NCBI RefSeq assembly: GCF_000203935.1
Contig: NC_008577.1
Location: forward strand, 4,092,001-4,156,000
Length of the DNA stretch: 64,000 bases
Direction: 5' to 3'
From: Shewanella sp. ANA-3
Lineage (GTDB): Bacteria; Pseudomonadota; Gammaproteobacteria; Enterobacterales; Shewanellaceae
Of this stretch, positions 51,817 to 61,536 are shown in pieces. The position numbers were made by a program, and so were the translations under genes. The notes under the pieces were generated by a model. The model made no database searches. It worked only from the letters and a program-made list of their open reading frames with translations, and was not told the DNA's origin. How positions within the stretch are numbered: position 1 is the first letter of the stretch; each line of letters begins with the position of its first letter.

Positions 51817-54093
51817 ATGAAACAGAATACTATCAAAATGAGTTGCATTGCTTTAGCTATCTCATCTGCATTGGCAGCACAATATGCTGTTGCCGAGGAT
51901 GAAAATAGCACCGGGGAGAAGCAAGCTACCTTAGAACGCATTGAAGTCACCGCTCGTAAGTCCATTGAGAGCCTGCAAAACGTACCAGTTGCAGTGACCT
52001 CGGTCAGTGCTGACGATTTGGCGGAAAATGGCATCAGTGTGATGACTGAAATCCAGCAATTTTCACCCAACACTACGCTGCAATCCAGTCGCGGCACTAA
52101 CTCTACCCTCACGGCCTTTATTCGCGGTGTCGGCCAGGAAGATCCGCTCTGGGGCTATGAGCCCGGCGTCGGTATCTATATCGACGATGTGTATATCGCC
52201 CGCCCACAGGGCGCGGTGCTCGATATCCTCGATGTGCAACGTATCGAAGTACTGCGTGGCCCACAGGGCACCCTCTATGGTAAAAATACCATCGGCGGCG
52301 CGGTCAAATACGTGACCAAGAAGATGAGCGGTGACGCTGAGTTAAACCTCAATGCCACCATCGGCAGCTACAACCAGCAAGACTACAAGATAGCAGGTCA
52401 ATTACCTTTAATTGATAACAAGCTGTATATTGGTGGCGCCTTCGCAAGCTTAAATCGCGATGGTTATGGTGATTTCATCACCTCAGCATTACCAGACCAA
52501 GACACTGAAAACTATAACAAAGATGTTATGGCAGGGCGTGTGAGCTTAGAATACACGCCAACCGACGATCTGTTTATGCGCCTCAACTACGACAAAACCA
52601 CAGATGAGTCGAATTCAAAGGGGGGCTACCGCATGCTCCCCAGTGTCCTGACCGATGCCCCTGTACCAGACAGCAAATACGACTCTTACACCAGTATGCC
52701 AACCTGGAACAAAGTGGAAACCGAAGGTTGGGGGCTGACCATTGAATACGGCTTGAACGATGATTGGACACTGAAATCCGTGACCTCATCCCGCGAGAGC
52801 TATTCGCCCACCAACATCGACTTTGACAACACCAGCCTGCGTATTTTGGACGTTCCAGCCATCTACGATGACGAACAATTTAGTCAGGAATTCCAAGCTA
52901 ACTACGACGGCGATAACTTGAAACTCGTCTCAGGCCTTTATTACTTTAAAGGCGATTCCTGCGGGATGTTCGATTCCATCCTGTATGAATATTACAAAGC
53001 CTACGGTGGTCTCACTCGTGAAGTTCGTGGTTGCAACAACAGTGAAAGCTATGCCGCCTACGCTCAGGGCTCTTACGACATCACTGATAAATTGTCGATG
53101 ACCGCAGGTTTGCGTTATACCCGCGAAACGAAGGATGCCACTGTCTATAACGGCATCATGTTTACGACGCTTTATCCCGAAACTGGCTGGATCCCAGGAT
53201 ATGTTCGCGATGAAGATGCCATCAACGCCAGTATTCCTAAGGTGTTAGATGATGAAGAAACCTGGTCGAAACTCAATCCACGCTTAGGTTTAGAGTACCA
53301 ACTCAGCGACGATATGATGCTCTTTACCAGCTATTCACAGGGCTTCAAGTCGGGCACCTTTAACCCAAGGGCAACGGGTCCAGAACCCGCAGTAGACCCA
53401 GAAGTCGTTGATTCCTATGAGCTGGGTATGAAGAGTGAATGGTTTGACAGGCTGCGAGTTAACGCAACCGCCTTCTACTTAGACCATAAAGACAGACAGT
53501 TCGTGACCGTATTACCCGGTGAAAACGCGTCCGATCTTAACCAACGTCTAGGCAACATTGGTAAATCGACCGCCACGGGTCTAGAACTCGAAGTGGAATA
53601 CGCCGCGACTGAGTCATTAAATCTGTTCGCGACTCTGGGCTTAATCGATGCCAGCTTCGAGGAAGTAATCTCCTACGATAGCGATGGAAACCGCATCGAT
53701 ATCAGCGACACTTACACTATCACCAACACCCCAGATACCACGGCAAACGTTGGATTTAGCTACAATATCGACACGGATATCGGCAGCTTTGTGGCCAACG
53801 GTAACTACTACTATCGCAGCGACTACGACTTAGCCGTAGTAAATAACCTGCTGAGCCAAGACGGTTATGGCCTGCTAAACCTCGGCTTGAACTGGTATAG
53901 CAACGACGGTCACTGGCAAGCGGGTCTGCATTGGAAAAACGTCACTAACGAAGAATATCTGGTCGGTAACTACGCCTTCGTCACCCCAGATGGTAATGGC
54001 GGATATATTCCAGGTTTAGGCGGTGACAATACATTAATTGGTTATTATGGCGATCCAGAGACTATCTCTCTCACCGTTGGCTATAATTTCTAG
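51817..54093 (+). CDS. TonB-dependent outer membrane receptor
   Basis: A 758-residue outer membrane receptor. Signal peptide to about residue 26, TonB-box-like ERIEVTA (about 40-46), plug domain (VPVAVTSVSADDLAENGIS; YIDDVYIARPQGAVLDILDVQ; VLRGPQGTLYGKNTIGGAV), then a beta-barrel ending in the aromatic SLTVGYNF. The plug resembles the receptors abundant in Sphingomonas and Shewanella that import plant-derived or polymer compounds rather than siderophores, but the ligand cannot be known. A terminator follows. Expression may depend on the adjacent two-component system; no operator was identified in the 190-base leader. Confidence 0.93.
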   Translation: MKQNTIKMSCIALAISSALAAQYAVAEDENSTGEKQATLERIEVTARKSIESLQNVPVAVTSVSADDLAENGISVMTEIQQFSPNTTLQSSRGTNSTLTAFIRGVGQEDPLWGYEPGVGIYIDDVYIARPQGAVLDILDVQRIEVLRGPQGTLYGKNTIGGAVKYVTKKMSGDAELNLNATIGSYNQQDYKIAGQLPLIDNKLYIGGAFASLNRDGYGDFITSALPDQDTENYNKDVMAGRVSLEYTPTDDLFMRLNYDKTTDESNSKGGYRMLPSVLTDAPVPDSKYDSYTSMPTWNKVETEGWGLTIEYGLNDDWTLKSVTSSRESYSPTNIDFDNTSLRILDVPAIYDDEQFSQEFQANYDGDNLKLVSGLYYFKGDSCGMFDSILYEYYKAYGGLTREVRGCNNSESYAAYAQGSYDITDKLSMTAGLRYTRETKDATVYNGIMFTTLYPETGWIPGYVRDEDAINASIPKVLDDEETWSKLNPRLGLEYQLSDDMMLFTSYSQGFKSGTFNPRATGPEPAVDPEVVDSYELGMKSEWFDRLRVNATAFYLDHKDRQFVTVLPGENASDLNQRLGNIGKSTATGLELEVEYAATESLNLFATLGLIDASFEEVISYDSDGNRIDISDTYTITNTPDTTANVGFSYNIDTDIGSFVANGNYYYRSDYDLAVVNNLLSQDGYGLLNLGLNWYSNDGHWQAGLHWKNVTNEEYLVGNYAFVTPDGNGGYIPGLGGDNTLIGYYGDPETISLTVGYNF

Positions 54094-54117
54094 AATATAA
54101 TGTTATTGACAAATAAT

Positions 54118-54148
54118 AATAACCGACTCCCATGAGTCGGTTATTAAT
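54118..54148 (+). terminator. Rho-independent terminator of the TonB receptor gene
   Basis: AATAACCGACTC-CCAT-GAGTCGGTTATT followed by AATTT. Confidence 0.85.
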
Positions 54149-54223
54149 TTAACGGCTTTAAATATTATCTAGCATTAATTTCCAATAGGATTAAACTGGG
54201 TTAAAAAATAAAGGGAACGGATT

Positions 54224-54895
54224 ATGTCTCAGATAAAAGTCGCCATTGCTGATGATCATCCATTATTTCGTACAGCCTTAACACAAGCTGTTCTCAAGAA
54301 TGTGAATACGGCGGAAGTATTGGAAGCGGAAAACTTTCAAGAATTAATTACGCTCGTTGAGAATAATCCTGATATTGAACTTATCTTTCTCGATTTACAT
54401 ATGCCCGGCAATGAGGGCTTTACCGGCTTAACCCTACTACAGAATCATTTTCCCGATATCGCGGTGATCATGGTGTCCTCCGATGATCAGCCCGAGATTA
54501 TCCGTAAGGCCATTAACTTTGGCGCCAGTGCGTTTATCCCCAAATCCGCCAGCTTAACCCAGATCTCCACCGCGATTGCCACAGTGCTCGAAGGGGAAGT
54601 CTGGCTACCGGAACACACGGATATCAATGTCGATCAGCAAACCGCTGCCGAGCATCAACGTTTAGCGAAGCAACTGGCACAATTAACCCCGCAGCAGTAC
54701 ACAGTGCTGGCCAGCATTGCCAATGGACGCTTAAACAAGCAGATCGCCTATGATCTTGATATTAAAGAGACCACGGTAAAAAAACACGTATCGGCGATAC
54801 TGGTTAAACTCGAAGTCTACAACCGCACTCAAGCGGGCTTAGTCTTTCAACAATTGATGATAACCAGCAACGATAAACCGCCGATCAGCGCCTAA
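54224..54895 (+). CDS. NarL/LuxR-family response regulator (CrbR/ErdR-like)
   Basis: A 223-residue response regulator. Receiver with acidic pocket ADDH, phosphoacceptor Asp57 in IFLDLHMPG, and a Lys in FIPKSAS; C-terminal LuxR-type helix-turn-helix (LTPQQYTVLASIANGRLNKQIAYDLDIKETTVKKHVSAIL). It converges on the hybrid kinase gene at 54997, with the bidirectional terminator between them. The pair has the architecture of CrbSR/MxtR-ErdR systems that govern acetyl-CoA synthetase in other gamma-proteobacteria, but no acs gene is here and paralogues exist, so the target (perhaps the neighbouring receptor or transporter genes) is open. Confidence 0.9.
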   Translation: MSQIKVAIADDHPLFRTALTQAVLKNVNTAEVLEAENFQELITLVENNPDIELIFLDLHMPGNEGFTGLTLLQNHFPDIAVIMVSSDDQPEIIRKAINFGASAFIPKSASLTQISTAIATVLEGEVWLPEHTDINVDQQTAAEHQRLAKQLAQLTPQQYTVLASIANGRLNKQIAYDLDIKETTVKKHVSAILVKLEVYNRTQAGLVFQQLMITSNDKPPISA

Positions 54896-54927
54896 CTAAC
54901 CTAGGCTCCAGAATTCAAACCTAAAGA

Positions 54928-54958
54928 AAAACAGTGGAACTAAGCCACTGTTTTTTTT
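54928..54958. terminator. Terminator between the response regulator and the kinase genes
   Basis: AAAACAGTGG-AACTAAG-CCACTGTTTT with an eight-T tract on the plus strand. Confidence 0.92.
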
Positions 54959-54996
54959 ATCAGCATTTACCAATCCGAAAGCACGAGAGTGCCGAG

Positions 54997-57900
54997 TTAA
55001 GACAATTGCTTAATCAATCGTTTTAAGGCGGTGGCTTTAACGGGTTTACGCACAAAACTGAACTGTGCACTGCTGGTATGTTGTCGCACGGATTCAGACG
55101 GATCTGCCGAGCAGATAATGCAGGTCGGACGCTGACTGCTAAACACAGGATGGGTGAGCAAGCTTTGCACCAGATCGACACCGTTTTGGTCATCATCCAA
55201 GTGGTAATCGGCAATGATAAGCTTCGGCAACACCTGCTGCGTCAGTTGCTGCTCGGCACTGGCTTTATCCCGTGCAGTGAGTACATGGCAGCCCCAGCCT
55301 AACAGTAATGAGGAGATGGCCTTTAGCATTAACTCATCGTTATCTATGACTAACACGCTGATATTAAAGCTATCGTTTGCGCCTTCCTCTTCGCTGCGTA
55401 GCTTAACCACATTACTGGGATTACTGGGTTTAGCCTGGGCGAATACGCGCGGCACTTCAACGCTAAAACAGGTGCCCTTACCCACCTCTGAGTGCAACGC
55501 AATCTTAAGCCCGAGTAACTTAGCGATGCGATCGCAAATCGCCAGTCCCAGCCCAAGCCCTGGGATCTCCCGCGTTTGTTCGAGGCGCTCAAACTCGCCG
55601 AAAATCGCCTGCTGTTTATCTTGAGGAATGCCCGGGCCATTGTCCCACACTTGAATGAGCAGGCTGTGTTCGAGTCGCCTCACACCCAGCAACACCTTAG
55701 GCACAAAATCGGCTTGTGATAGCTTAGGCAGAGCCGCGCTGGCATTGAGCGACAGCGGCGTTTGCCGATTCACCGCGCCAGCCGGGGAATAATGGAACGC
55801 ATTGGAGAGGAAGTTTTGAATAATCCGTCGCAGCAAACGTTGGTCGCTTTGCACTAGACAGGAGGAAAGCTGATAGGAAAAATCGATGCCCTGCTCGGCA
55901 GAAAGCACTTTAAACTCATTCACTAAGGTTGAGAGTAAATCATTGAGCGCAAACTGGCTCTGCTCGGTTTTAAGGCTGCTGCTATCGAGGCGGGAGATTT
56001 CCACCAGATCGGATAACAGGCTCTCCACCACATTTAAGGAGGCTTCAATATGGGTGGCAAGATCCTTGAGTTCGGTCGACGTCACCCGCTGTTTGAGCAT
56101 CTCGGTAAACAGGGTGAGCGCGTTAAAGGGCTGCATTAAATCGTGGCTCGCCGCCGCTAAAAAACGTGTCTTACTGCTATTGGCCGCCTCGGCTTCGGCC
56201 TTGGCTTTCGCGAGTTCCCTTGTGCGGCTTTCGACCCGCTTTTCGAGGGTTTCGTTAGCCAGTTGCAGGGCTTTTTCGGCCTGAATATGGGCGGTAATGT
56301 CGGTAAAGGTACTGACAAAGCCGCCACCCGGCATGGCTTGACCACGGATCTCCAGTACCTTGCCATCGAGCATAGTGCGCTGGAAATGGTGTGGGCTGCC
56401 GCTACGCATATGGGCGAGGCGTTTTTCAACCAGCTCATGGGCCTCATCGCCCACAATAATGCCGCGCTCGATATTAAACCTCAGCAGCGTCTCTATCGGT
56501 ATGCCTGCTTTGACGTAATCTTTAGGATAATCAAGCAATTCAATATAGCGTTTGTTCCATGCAACTAGGCGCATATCGGCATCGACTACGCTGATCCCCT
56601 GCTCGATGTTTTCGACCCCTGATTGCAGCAGCTCGCGGTTAAACTCGAAGATCTGGTTGGCCTCATCGACTATGCTGACCACATCCTCCAGCGGCACTTG
56701 CTGGGAGCGTGAGGCGGCATTCATCACCATCCGCGTCGAGGCAGACCCTAGCACTCCCGACAGCTTAAGGCGGGTGTAATCCACCAGCTCCTCGCGCCGT
56801 GTGGCTAATTGCAATTCCGAACCAAGTACTTTCGCCCTAGCCTGCAGGGCATCGGCTTCTTCCTTATTGATAAAGCGGTGTAGTAGGCTCGCCAGATCCT
56901 CAACCGAGAGGTGCCTTTCCAGCGCCACCTGTTTGCGGTTAACAAACACATCGGCTTGAAGCACTTCCCCCACACTCTGCTCTTTCAGCAACGAAATCAG
57001 CACAAAACAACCGACGTTCGCGAGCAAACTATACAGTAGGCCGTGGCTGATATTATCCAGCCCCGTCAGGCCAAATAGCGCGGTTGGAGTTAACCATGGA
57101 ATATTCAACAAGCCTTGGGTGACCCAGAGTGCATCGGGAAAGGTCGCGGGCAGCAGCAAGGTATAGAGCCAGACTAAACTGCCCATCAACATGCCCCAAA
57201 AGGCACCTTGGGTGGTAGCGCGGCGCCAATAGAGCGCGCCCACGGCGGCGGGAAAAAACTGCGACAACAGCACAAAGGATAATAAGCCAATACTGGCCAA
57301 GTGATTCTGCTGATCGATATAACGCTCGAAGGCAAAGGCCGATAGCAGAATCGCCGCTATCGATATCCGCCGTAAATTGAGCAATATCCCCGCAAGCTGC
57401 GGCGTCTGCTGCGAGCTAAATTTCGGTAATCTCAGCAGCAATGGAGTTAAAATCTCGGTCGAAATCATGGTGCTCAGTACAATCGCCGCCACAATGACCA
57501 TGGCCGTTGCCGCCGCAAGGCCGCCAATATACACCAAGATCCCAAGCCAAGCTTGCTGATAGAAGAGTGGTAAGGTTAGCACGTAGGTGTCGGCATCGAC
57601 ACTGCCGCCGGGGAAGCTAATCTGCCCCGCAAGTGCGATAGGTAACACAAAGGCATTAATCAGCAGCAGATAGAGTGGCACCATCCAACGGGCGGCTTTT
57701 AACTCTTTGGCATGATGATTTTCAATCATCATCATGTGGAATTCCTGTGGCAGCGCATAGATGGTAATGGCGCCAAGCAGAATTTGTGACAGCACAAAAT
57801 AGAGTGAATTCCCCTCAGAACTCGGCGGTAAATGTTGACCTCGAGCGAGCAAATCACTAAAACCATCAAACACATAGAAAGTCGCGAACAACCCAACCGT

Positions 57901-58524
57901 GGTGAGCGCAAACAGCTTTACAATTGAGCTAAAGGCAATCGCTAATACCAAGCCTTGGTTTTGTTTACTGGCCGAAAGCTGCCGAGTACCGAATAAGATA
58001 CTAAAGATAATCAACACGATAGTAACGATAAACGCCGTGCTGATCCCAGATTGAAAAGTACCAGTTAAGAGGTCGAAGCTGGTGCTTATCGCCCTCAGTT
58101 GCAGCGCGATATAGGGAATAGTGCCAAAGAGGGACACCATGGCAACGCTGGCGGCAATTTTAGGCGAGCGGTCGAAGCGGCAGGCGATAAAGTCAGCAAT
58201 CGAGGTCAGGTTTTGGCTTTTGATGATCTGCAATGTGCGCATCAACATAGGCCACGCCAGCACTAGGCAGATTATCGAACCTATGTAGATGGGCGCTAAC
58301 CAAGCGCCCGTGGTCGCCGCTTGCCCAACCGTGCCGTAAAACGCCCAAGAAGTACAACACACCCCCAAGGATAAACTGTACACCCAAGGCCGTTTACGCC
58401 ATTGATCTATCGCCTGATTTTGCCCCCATTGGGCGACAATAAACAGCACAGCCAAATAGGCAATCGATATAACGCTGATCCACCAAGTATCAACAGACAA
58501 CCACGCCAGCAAGATATTCCCCAA
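54997..58524 (-). CDS. Symporter-fused hybrid sensor histidine kinase (CrbS/CbrA-like)
   Basis: A 1175-residue membrane kinase. The first 520 residues are a sodium/solute symporter (SSS) fold of about 13 membrane segments (SWAFYGTVGQAATTG; IADFIACRFDRSP; LPQEFHMMMIENHHAKEL). Then a linker region with a STAC-like helical part, PAS (FELLDY-type segment around RYIELLDYPKDYVKAGIP), HisKA with His794 in ASHDLMQPFNAL, HATPase (NFLSNAFHYSP; WDNGPGIP; GLGLGLAICDRIAKLLG) and a C-terminal receiver with Asp1106 (LIIADYHLDD). CrbS-type kinases sense acetate or related nutrients. The start is TTG 58524 directly after a stop codon; a later TTG at about codon 5 with GGGG upstream is a rival. Partner regulator is convergent. 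Confidence 0.9.
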   Translation of the reverse strand: MGNILLAWLSVDTWWISVISIAYLAVLFIVAQWGQNQAIDQWRKRPWVYSLSLGVCCTSWAFYGTVGQAATTGAWLAPIYIGSIICLVLAWPMLMRTLQIIKSQNLTSIADFIACRFDRSPKIAASVAMVSLFGTIPYIALQLRAISTSFDLLTGTFQSGISTAFIVTIVLIIFSILFGTRQLSASKQNQGLVLAIAFSSIVKLFALTTVGLFATFYVFDGFSDLLARGQHLPPSSEGNSLYFVLSQILLGAITIYALPQEFHMMMIENHHAKELKAARWMVPLYLLLINAFVLPIALAGQISFPGGSVDADTYVLTLPLFYQQAWLGILVYIGGLAAATAMVIVAAIVLSTMISTEILTPLLLRLPKFSSQQTPQLAGILLNLRRISIAAILLSAFAFERYIDQQNHLASIGLLSFVLLSQFFPAAVGALYWRRATTQGAFWGMLMGSLVWLYTLLLPATFPDALWVTQGLLNIPWLTPTALFGLTGLDNISHGLLYSLLANVGCFVLISLLKEQSVGEVLQADVFVNRKQVALERHLSVEDLASLLHRFINKEEADALQARAKVLGSELQLATRREELVDYTRLKLSGVLGSASTRMVMNAASRSQQVPLEDVVSIVDEANQIFEFNRELLQSGVENIEQGISVVDADMRLVAWNKRYIELLDYPKDYVKAGIPIETLLRFNIERGIIVGDEAHELVEKRLAHMRSGSPHHFQRTMLDGKVLEIRGQAMPGGGFVSTFTDITAHIQAEKALQLANETLEKRVESRTRELAKAKAEAEAANSSKTRFLAAASHDLMQPFNALTLFTEMLKQRVTSTELKDLATHIEASLNVVESLLSDLVEISRLDSSSLKTEQSQFALNDLLSTLVNEFKVLSAEQGIDFSYQLSSCLVQSDQRLLRRIIQNFLSNAFHYSPAGAVNRQTPLSLNASAALPKLSQADFVPKVLLGVRRLEHSLLIQVWDNGPGIPQDKQQAIFGEFERLEQTREIPGLGLGLAICDRIAKLLGLKIALHSEVGKGTCFSVEVPRVFAQAKPSNPSNVVKLRSEEEGANDSFNISVLVIDNDELMLKAISSLLLGWGCHVLTARDKASAEQQLTQQVLPKLIIADYHLDDDQNGVDLVQSLLTHPVFSSQRPTCIICSADPSESVRQHTSSAQFSFVRKPVKATALKRLIKQLS

Positions 58525-58669
58525 TCAACCTGTATACACCCAGCCAAACTACACTAGACAAACAAATTGTTAAACACTTGATAACAGCACGGTGCACTAA
58601 GGTAGTACTTATTTATCCCCCCCCATCGGCTAACCTACGGCCAATATTGACTCGAGGTTTTAAACAACT

Positions 58670-59845
58670 ATGCCGATAAAAATTACCCATAAATATCTCG
58701 TAGAAGGCTTGGTTTTTACCAGTTACGTCTTATTTGCAATGGCATGGGTTGGCGGCACCGCGAGTATGAATAACATCATGGCCTCGATGCATATCGAGAG
58801 TTATGCCTCCGCCAGTTTATTGAGCGGCGCTGTCACCTTAGCCAAAATTGTCGGCACCTTTGCTGCGGCCTATCTCACCCTCAAATTTGGGGTGAAGTAT
58901 GCGTTTTTAGTCGCGGCGTTATTGATAGTCACAGGCATCATGACACCCTTCGCTCCAAACTATGAGTTACTGCTGGTGAGCCGCTTTTTAATGGGGCTGG
59001 GCGGCGCCTTTATGATTGTCTATTTCAACCCGATTGTGATGCACTGGTTCGCCCCCGAAGAACGCCCAGTGATCAATGGATTAAACGCGGTGGCCTTTAA
59101 TGTGGGCACGGCTATCGTGCTTTGGGGTATGCCGAGCATCAACGCCATCAGCGGCGGTTGGCAACAAAGCCTGTTGGTGTTTTCCCTGGCCAGTCTGGTA
59201 CTGGCGCTACTGTGGTTATTGGTGAAGTTTGAACAAGCCCCTAGCCATCAAGCCAATGCACAACAAGATAACACCCACTCATACTCCTATCTCGATGGCT
59301 TAAAAGACGGCTTTAACTGGGCCTATGCCCTCACCTACTCGGGATTATTATCCTTTTATATTTGCCTATTCACCTTTTATCCGCAGGCGGGCATCAGCCA
59401 GAGTAAGTGGGTGATTGGTTTTGGGATTGTCGGCACCATAGCGGGGATACTCTACAGCCGTAAACAGCCCCTGCGCCTGCCGATTATTCGCCTCAGCGGC
59501 CTGCTTATTTTCTTGACCGTGTTAGGGCTCTCCTTTGGCACGGCGCCTTGGCTGCAAACCCTGTGCGCTATCGTCTTAGGCTTTTGCATCTTTTTACCTG
59601 TCACCGCTTTAGTCTCGATTCCCCACGAGCTACCTAAGATGACCAGTCAAAAAATCACAGTGATTTTTAGCCTGTTTTGGTCAATCAGCTATCTGATTTC
59701 GACCTTAGTGCTATGGCTGTTTGGCAAGCTCGTGGATATCAACCAAGGCAGTTACTTCGCCTCGTTTGTGCTGATCACCCTATTAAGCGCCACAGTGTTT
59801 GTCGGCAGCTATTTTCTCCCCGAAACCGGACAAGCTAAGGAGTAA
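58670..59845 (+). CDS. MFS transporter
   Basis: A 391-residue major facilitator protein with about 12 membrane segments. The cytoplasmic loop between segments 2 and 3 (LKFGVKYAFLVAALLIV) and the second-half LVDINQGSYFA segment fit an NNP/CynX-like small-molecule porter. The gene is divergent from the kinase (146 bases apart) and ends two bases before the esterase ATG, so both make one operon. The substrate is not predictable; linked with an HSL-type esterase it may import or export an ester-derived organic acid or alcohol. That is inference. Confidence 0.87.
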   Translation: MPIKITHKYLVEGLVFTSYVLFAMAWVGGTASMNNIMASMHIESYASASLLSGAVTLAKIVGTFAAAYLTLKFGVKYAFLVAALLIVTGIMTPFAPNYELLLVSRFLMGLGGAFMIVYFNPIVMHWFAPEERPVINGLNAVAFNVGTAIVLWGMPSINAISGGWQQSLLVFSLASLVLALLWLLVKFEQAPSHQANAQQDNTHSYSYLDGLKDGFNWAYALTYSGLLSFYICLFTFYPQAGISQSKWVIGFGIVGTIAGILYSRKQPLRLPIIRLSGLLIFLTVLGLSFGTAPWLQTLCAIVLGFCIFLPVTALVSIPHELPKMTSQKITVIFSLFWSISYLISTLVLWLFGKLVDINQGSYFASFVLITLLSATVFVGSYFLPETGQAKE

Positions 59846-59847
59846 GC

Positions 59848-60837
59848 ATGCAAGTTTCCCCACGCGGTACCGCTTCAGCAAAGCTGACGGATTTTCTTGA
59901 GTTAGCGAACCAGAATATCGCCCTCGCGAAACAGCAAAATATTCAATACAGCCCACAGCTGCTGCGGGAAAACTTGAACAAACTCGCTGCCCTGATGAGT
60001 GCTAAGCCTGAGGTGAGTTATATCGCCGATAAGGCATGGCAAGTTAAGGATGCGCAGCATGGCGACAGGGAAATTGGTTGCCGAGTTTATAGCCCTGCGC
60101 CCAACAAAGCGCTGCCCGTGGTATTACATTTTCACGGCGGCGGCCATATGTGCGGCAGTGTGGAGCTATACGACCCTATCTGTCGTCACCTTGCCAGTAT
60201 CGCTCAATGTGTGGTGATCAGTGTTGAGTATCGCCTCGCGCCCGAACATCCCTATCCGGCGGGACTTGAAGACTGCGAATACGCCCTGCGCCACTATCAA
60301 AGCGTGCTGACTGAGGTGCAATACCAACAAGGTGTCAGCATTATGGGTGACAGTGCCGGTGGCGCGCTATGCACTAGCCTTAGCCAACGCAGCCTCAGCG
60401 ACAGCACACTTAACATCGCCAAACAGATCTTGGTGTATCCCAGCGTGGATTACACTATGGCGAGCGCTTCCTATCAGAGTAATGGTGCGGGTTTCTTGCT
60501 CGAAACCCCGAGGGTGCAATGGTACTTCGAGCAATATTTTCAGGAAGTGGCTAAGGATGCCGAGCGAGTCAAACAAGCTTCCCCCTTACATGGCGAGTTC
60601 AACGCCAAACTGCCCAGCACCTTGATATTTACCGCGGGCTGTGACCCACTGCGAGATGAAGGCATTGCCTATGCCAACGCCTTAACAGCAGCTGGCGTGC
60701 AGGTGCAACACCATCAATTTGAAGACATGATCCACGCCTATATGCTGCTGCAGGATTTGGTTACAGAAGAATGCCTTGCGACCTACCGCATGATTGCCGC
60801 GTTTTTAGCTGAGCCCATAACCGCGACCTCTCGCTAG
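59848..60837 (+). CDS. HSL-family alpha/beta hydrolase (acyl esterase)
   Basis: A 329-residue cytoplasmic esterase of the hormone-sensitive-lipase family. Oxyanion motif HFHGGGHMCGS, VEYRLAPEHPYPAGLEDC, nucleophile elbow IMGDSAGGALC (GDSAGG), the Asp in FTAGCDPLRDEG and the His in EDMIHAYMLL complete the triad. It hydrolyses short-chain esters in most relatives. ATG 59848 is two bases after the transporter stop, with AAGGAG overlapping that stop. Terminator at 60862 follows. Confidence 0.93.
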   Translation: MQVSPRGTASAKLTDFLELANQNIALAKQQNIQYSPQLLRENLNKLAALMSAKPEVSYIADKAWQVKDAQHGDREIGCRVYSPAPNKALPVVLHFHGGGHMCGSVELYDPICRHLASIAQCVVISVEYRLAPEHPYPAGLEDCEYALRHYQSVLTEVQYQQGVSIMGDSAGGALCTSLSQRSLSDSTLNIAKQILVYPSVDYTMASASYQSNGAGFLLETPRVQWYFEQYFQEVAKDAERVKQASPLHGEFNAKLPSTLIFTAGCDPLRDEGIAYANALTAAGVQVQHHQFEDMIHAYMLLQDLVTEECLATYRMIAAFLAEPITATSR

Positions 60838-60861
60838 CTGGCCCATTCAAACTCTCCCTCA

Positions 60862-60902
60862 AAGCACCTACACCCAAGATATGTTTGTAGGTGCTTATTT
60901 TT
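60862..60902 (+). terminator. Rho-independent terminator after the esterase gene
   Basis: AAGCACCTACA and TGTAGGTGCTT around a 13-base loop, ending ATTTTTT. Confidence 0.9.
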
Positions 60903-60954
60903 TAAGTAGCAATTAGCGGGAGGACATCATTAAAAAATACTACTGCCCCCCAAA

Positions 60955-61410
60955 TTACTCGCTATAAATCACGCCAATTTTTCCATTTAAGAATGGCACT
61001 TGGATTAATTGTTCATTCGTCCAAGGTGTAAGGTAACCAATTGATATAGCATTAGTTCCCAATTCACCCTCACCATAGGCGTACTCGTGACTAGTGTGAA
61101 CCTCAATCAGCTCAGGTGTGAGCAATGACCATACAGTGGCAACCTCAACCTTGAACTCAACAGGCACGATATTACAAGCATGAATAAACTCGACCACTTT
61201 AGTTGCTATTTCATCGCGCAACGTCTCGCTTGGCGAGGTAAGTAATGTGAGGGCCATGCGTTGACTGGCCGAAGGCCCATTAACATCACCATGAATAACC
61301 AGTTGAAAGTCTCCCCCGAGGTAGGGAATCGACAATGAGGTTTGCCAAACTTTGGACCTTCCTTTAGCTCTGAGTACACCAAGAGGCATGAGTTCGATAG
61401 TGCGGTACAT
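60955..61410 (-). CDS. Uncharacterised protein, 151 residues
   Basis: A 151-residue protein with no signal or membrane segment (MYRTIELMPLGVLRAKGR; YLGGDFQLVIHGDVNG; LTPELIEVHTSHEYAYGEGELG). It has the look of a small immunity- or DUF6985-type family, rich in acidic residues, but I do not recognise it with certainty. ATG 61410. Alone, convergent with the esterase operon and followed upstream by the amidase terminator. Its two-sided layout between terminators suggests an independent insertion. Confidence 0.7.
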   Translation of the reverse strand: MYRTIELMPLGVLRAKGRSKVWQTSLSIPYLGGDFQLVIHGDVNGPSASQRMALTLLTSPSETLRDEIATKVVEFIHACNIVPVEFKVEVATVWSLLTPELIEVHTSHEYAYGEGELGTNAISIGYLTPWTNEQLIQVPFLNGKIGVIYSE

Positions 61411-61476
61411 GGTAAAAGTAGAATCCTAACGCTGGAATAGGTTTGATAAATAACGTATGAGAGATTAACGCGAAAA

Positions 61477-61508
61477 AAACGGGATGGGTATTTTTACCCA
61501 TCCCGTTT
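61477..61508. terminator. Rho-independent terminator of the aguA-amidase operon
   Basis: AAACGGGATGGGTA-TTTT-TACCCATCCCGTTT, a perfect 14-bp stem; on the minus strand a T-tract follows, stopping transcription after the amidase gene. Confidence 0.93.
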
Positions 61509-61536
61509 TGTATTTCTCAGTCTTACGGCTTAAAGC

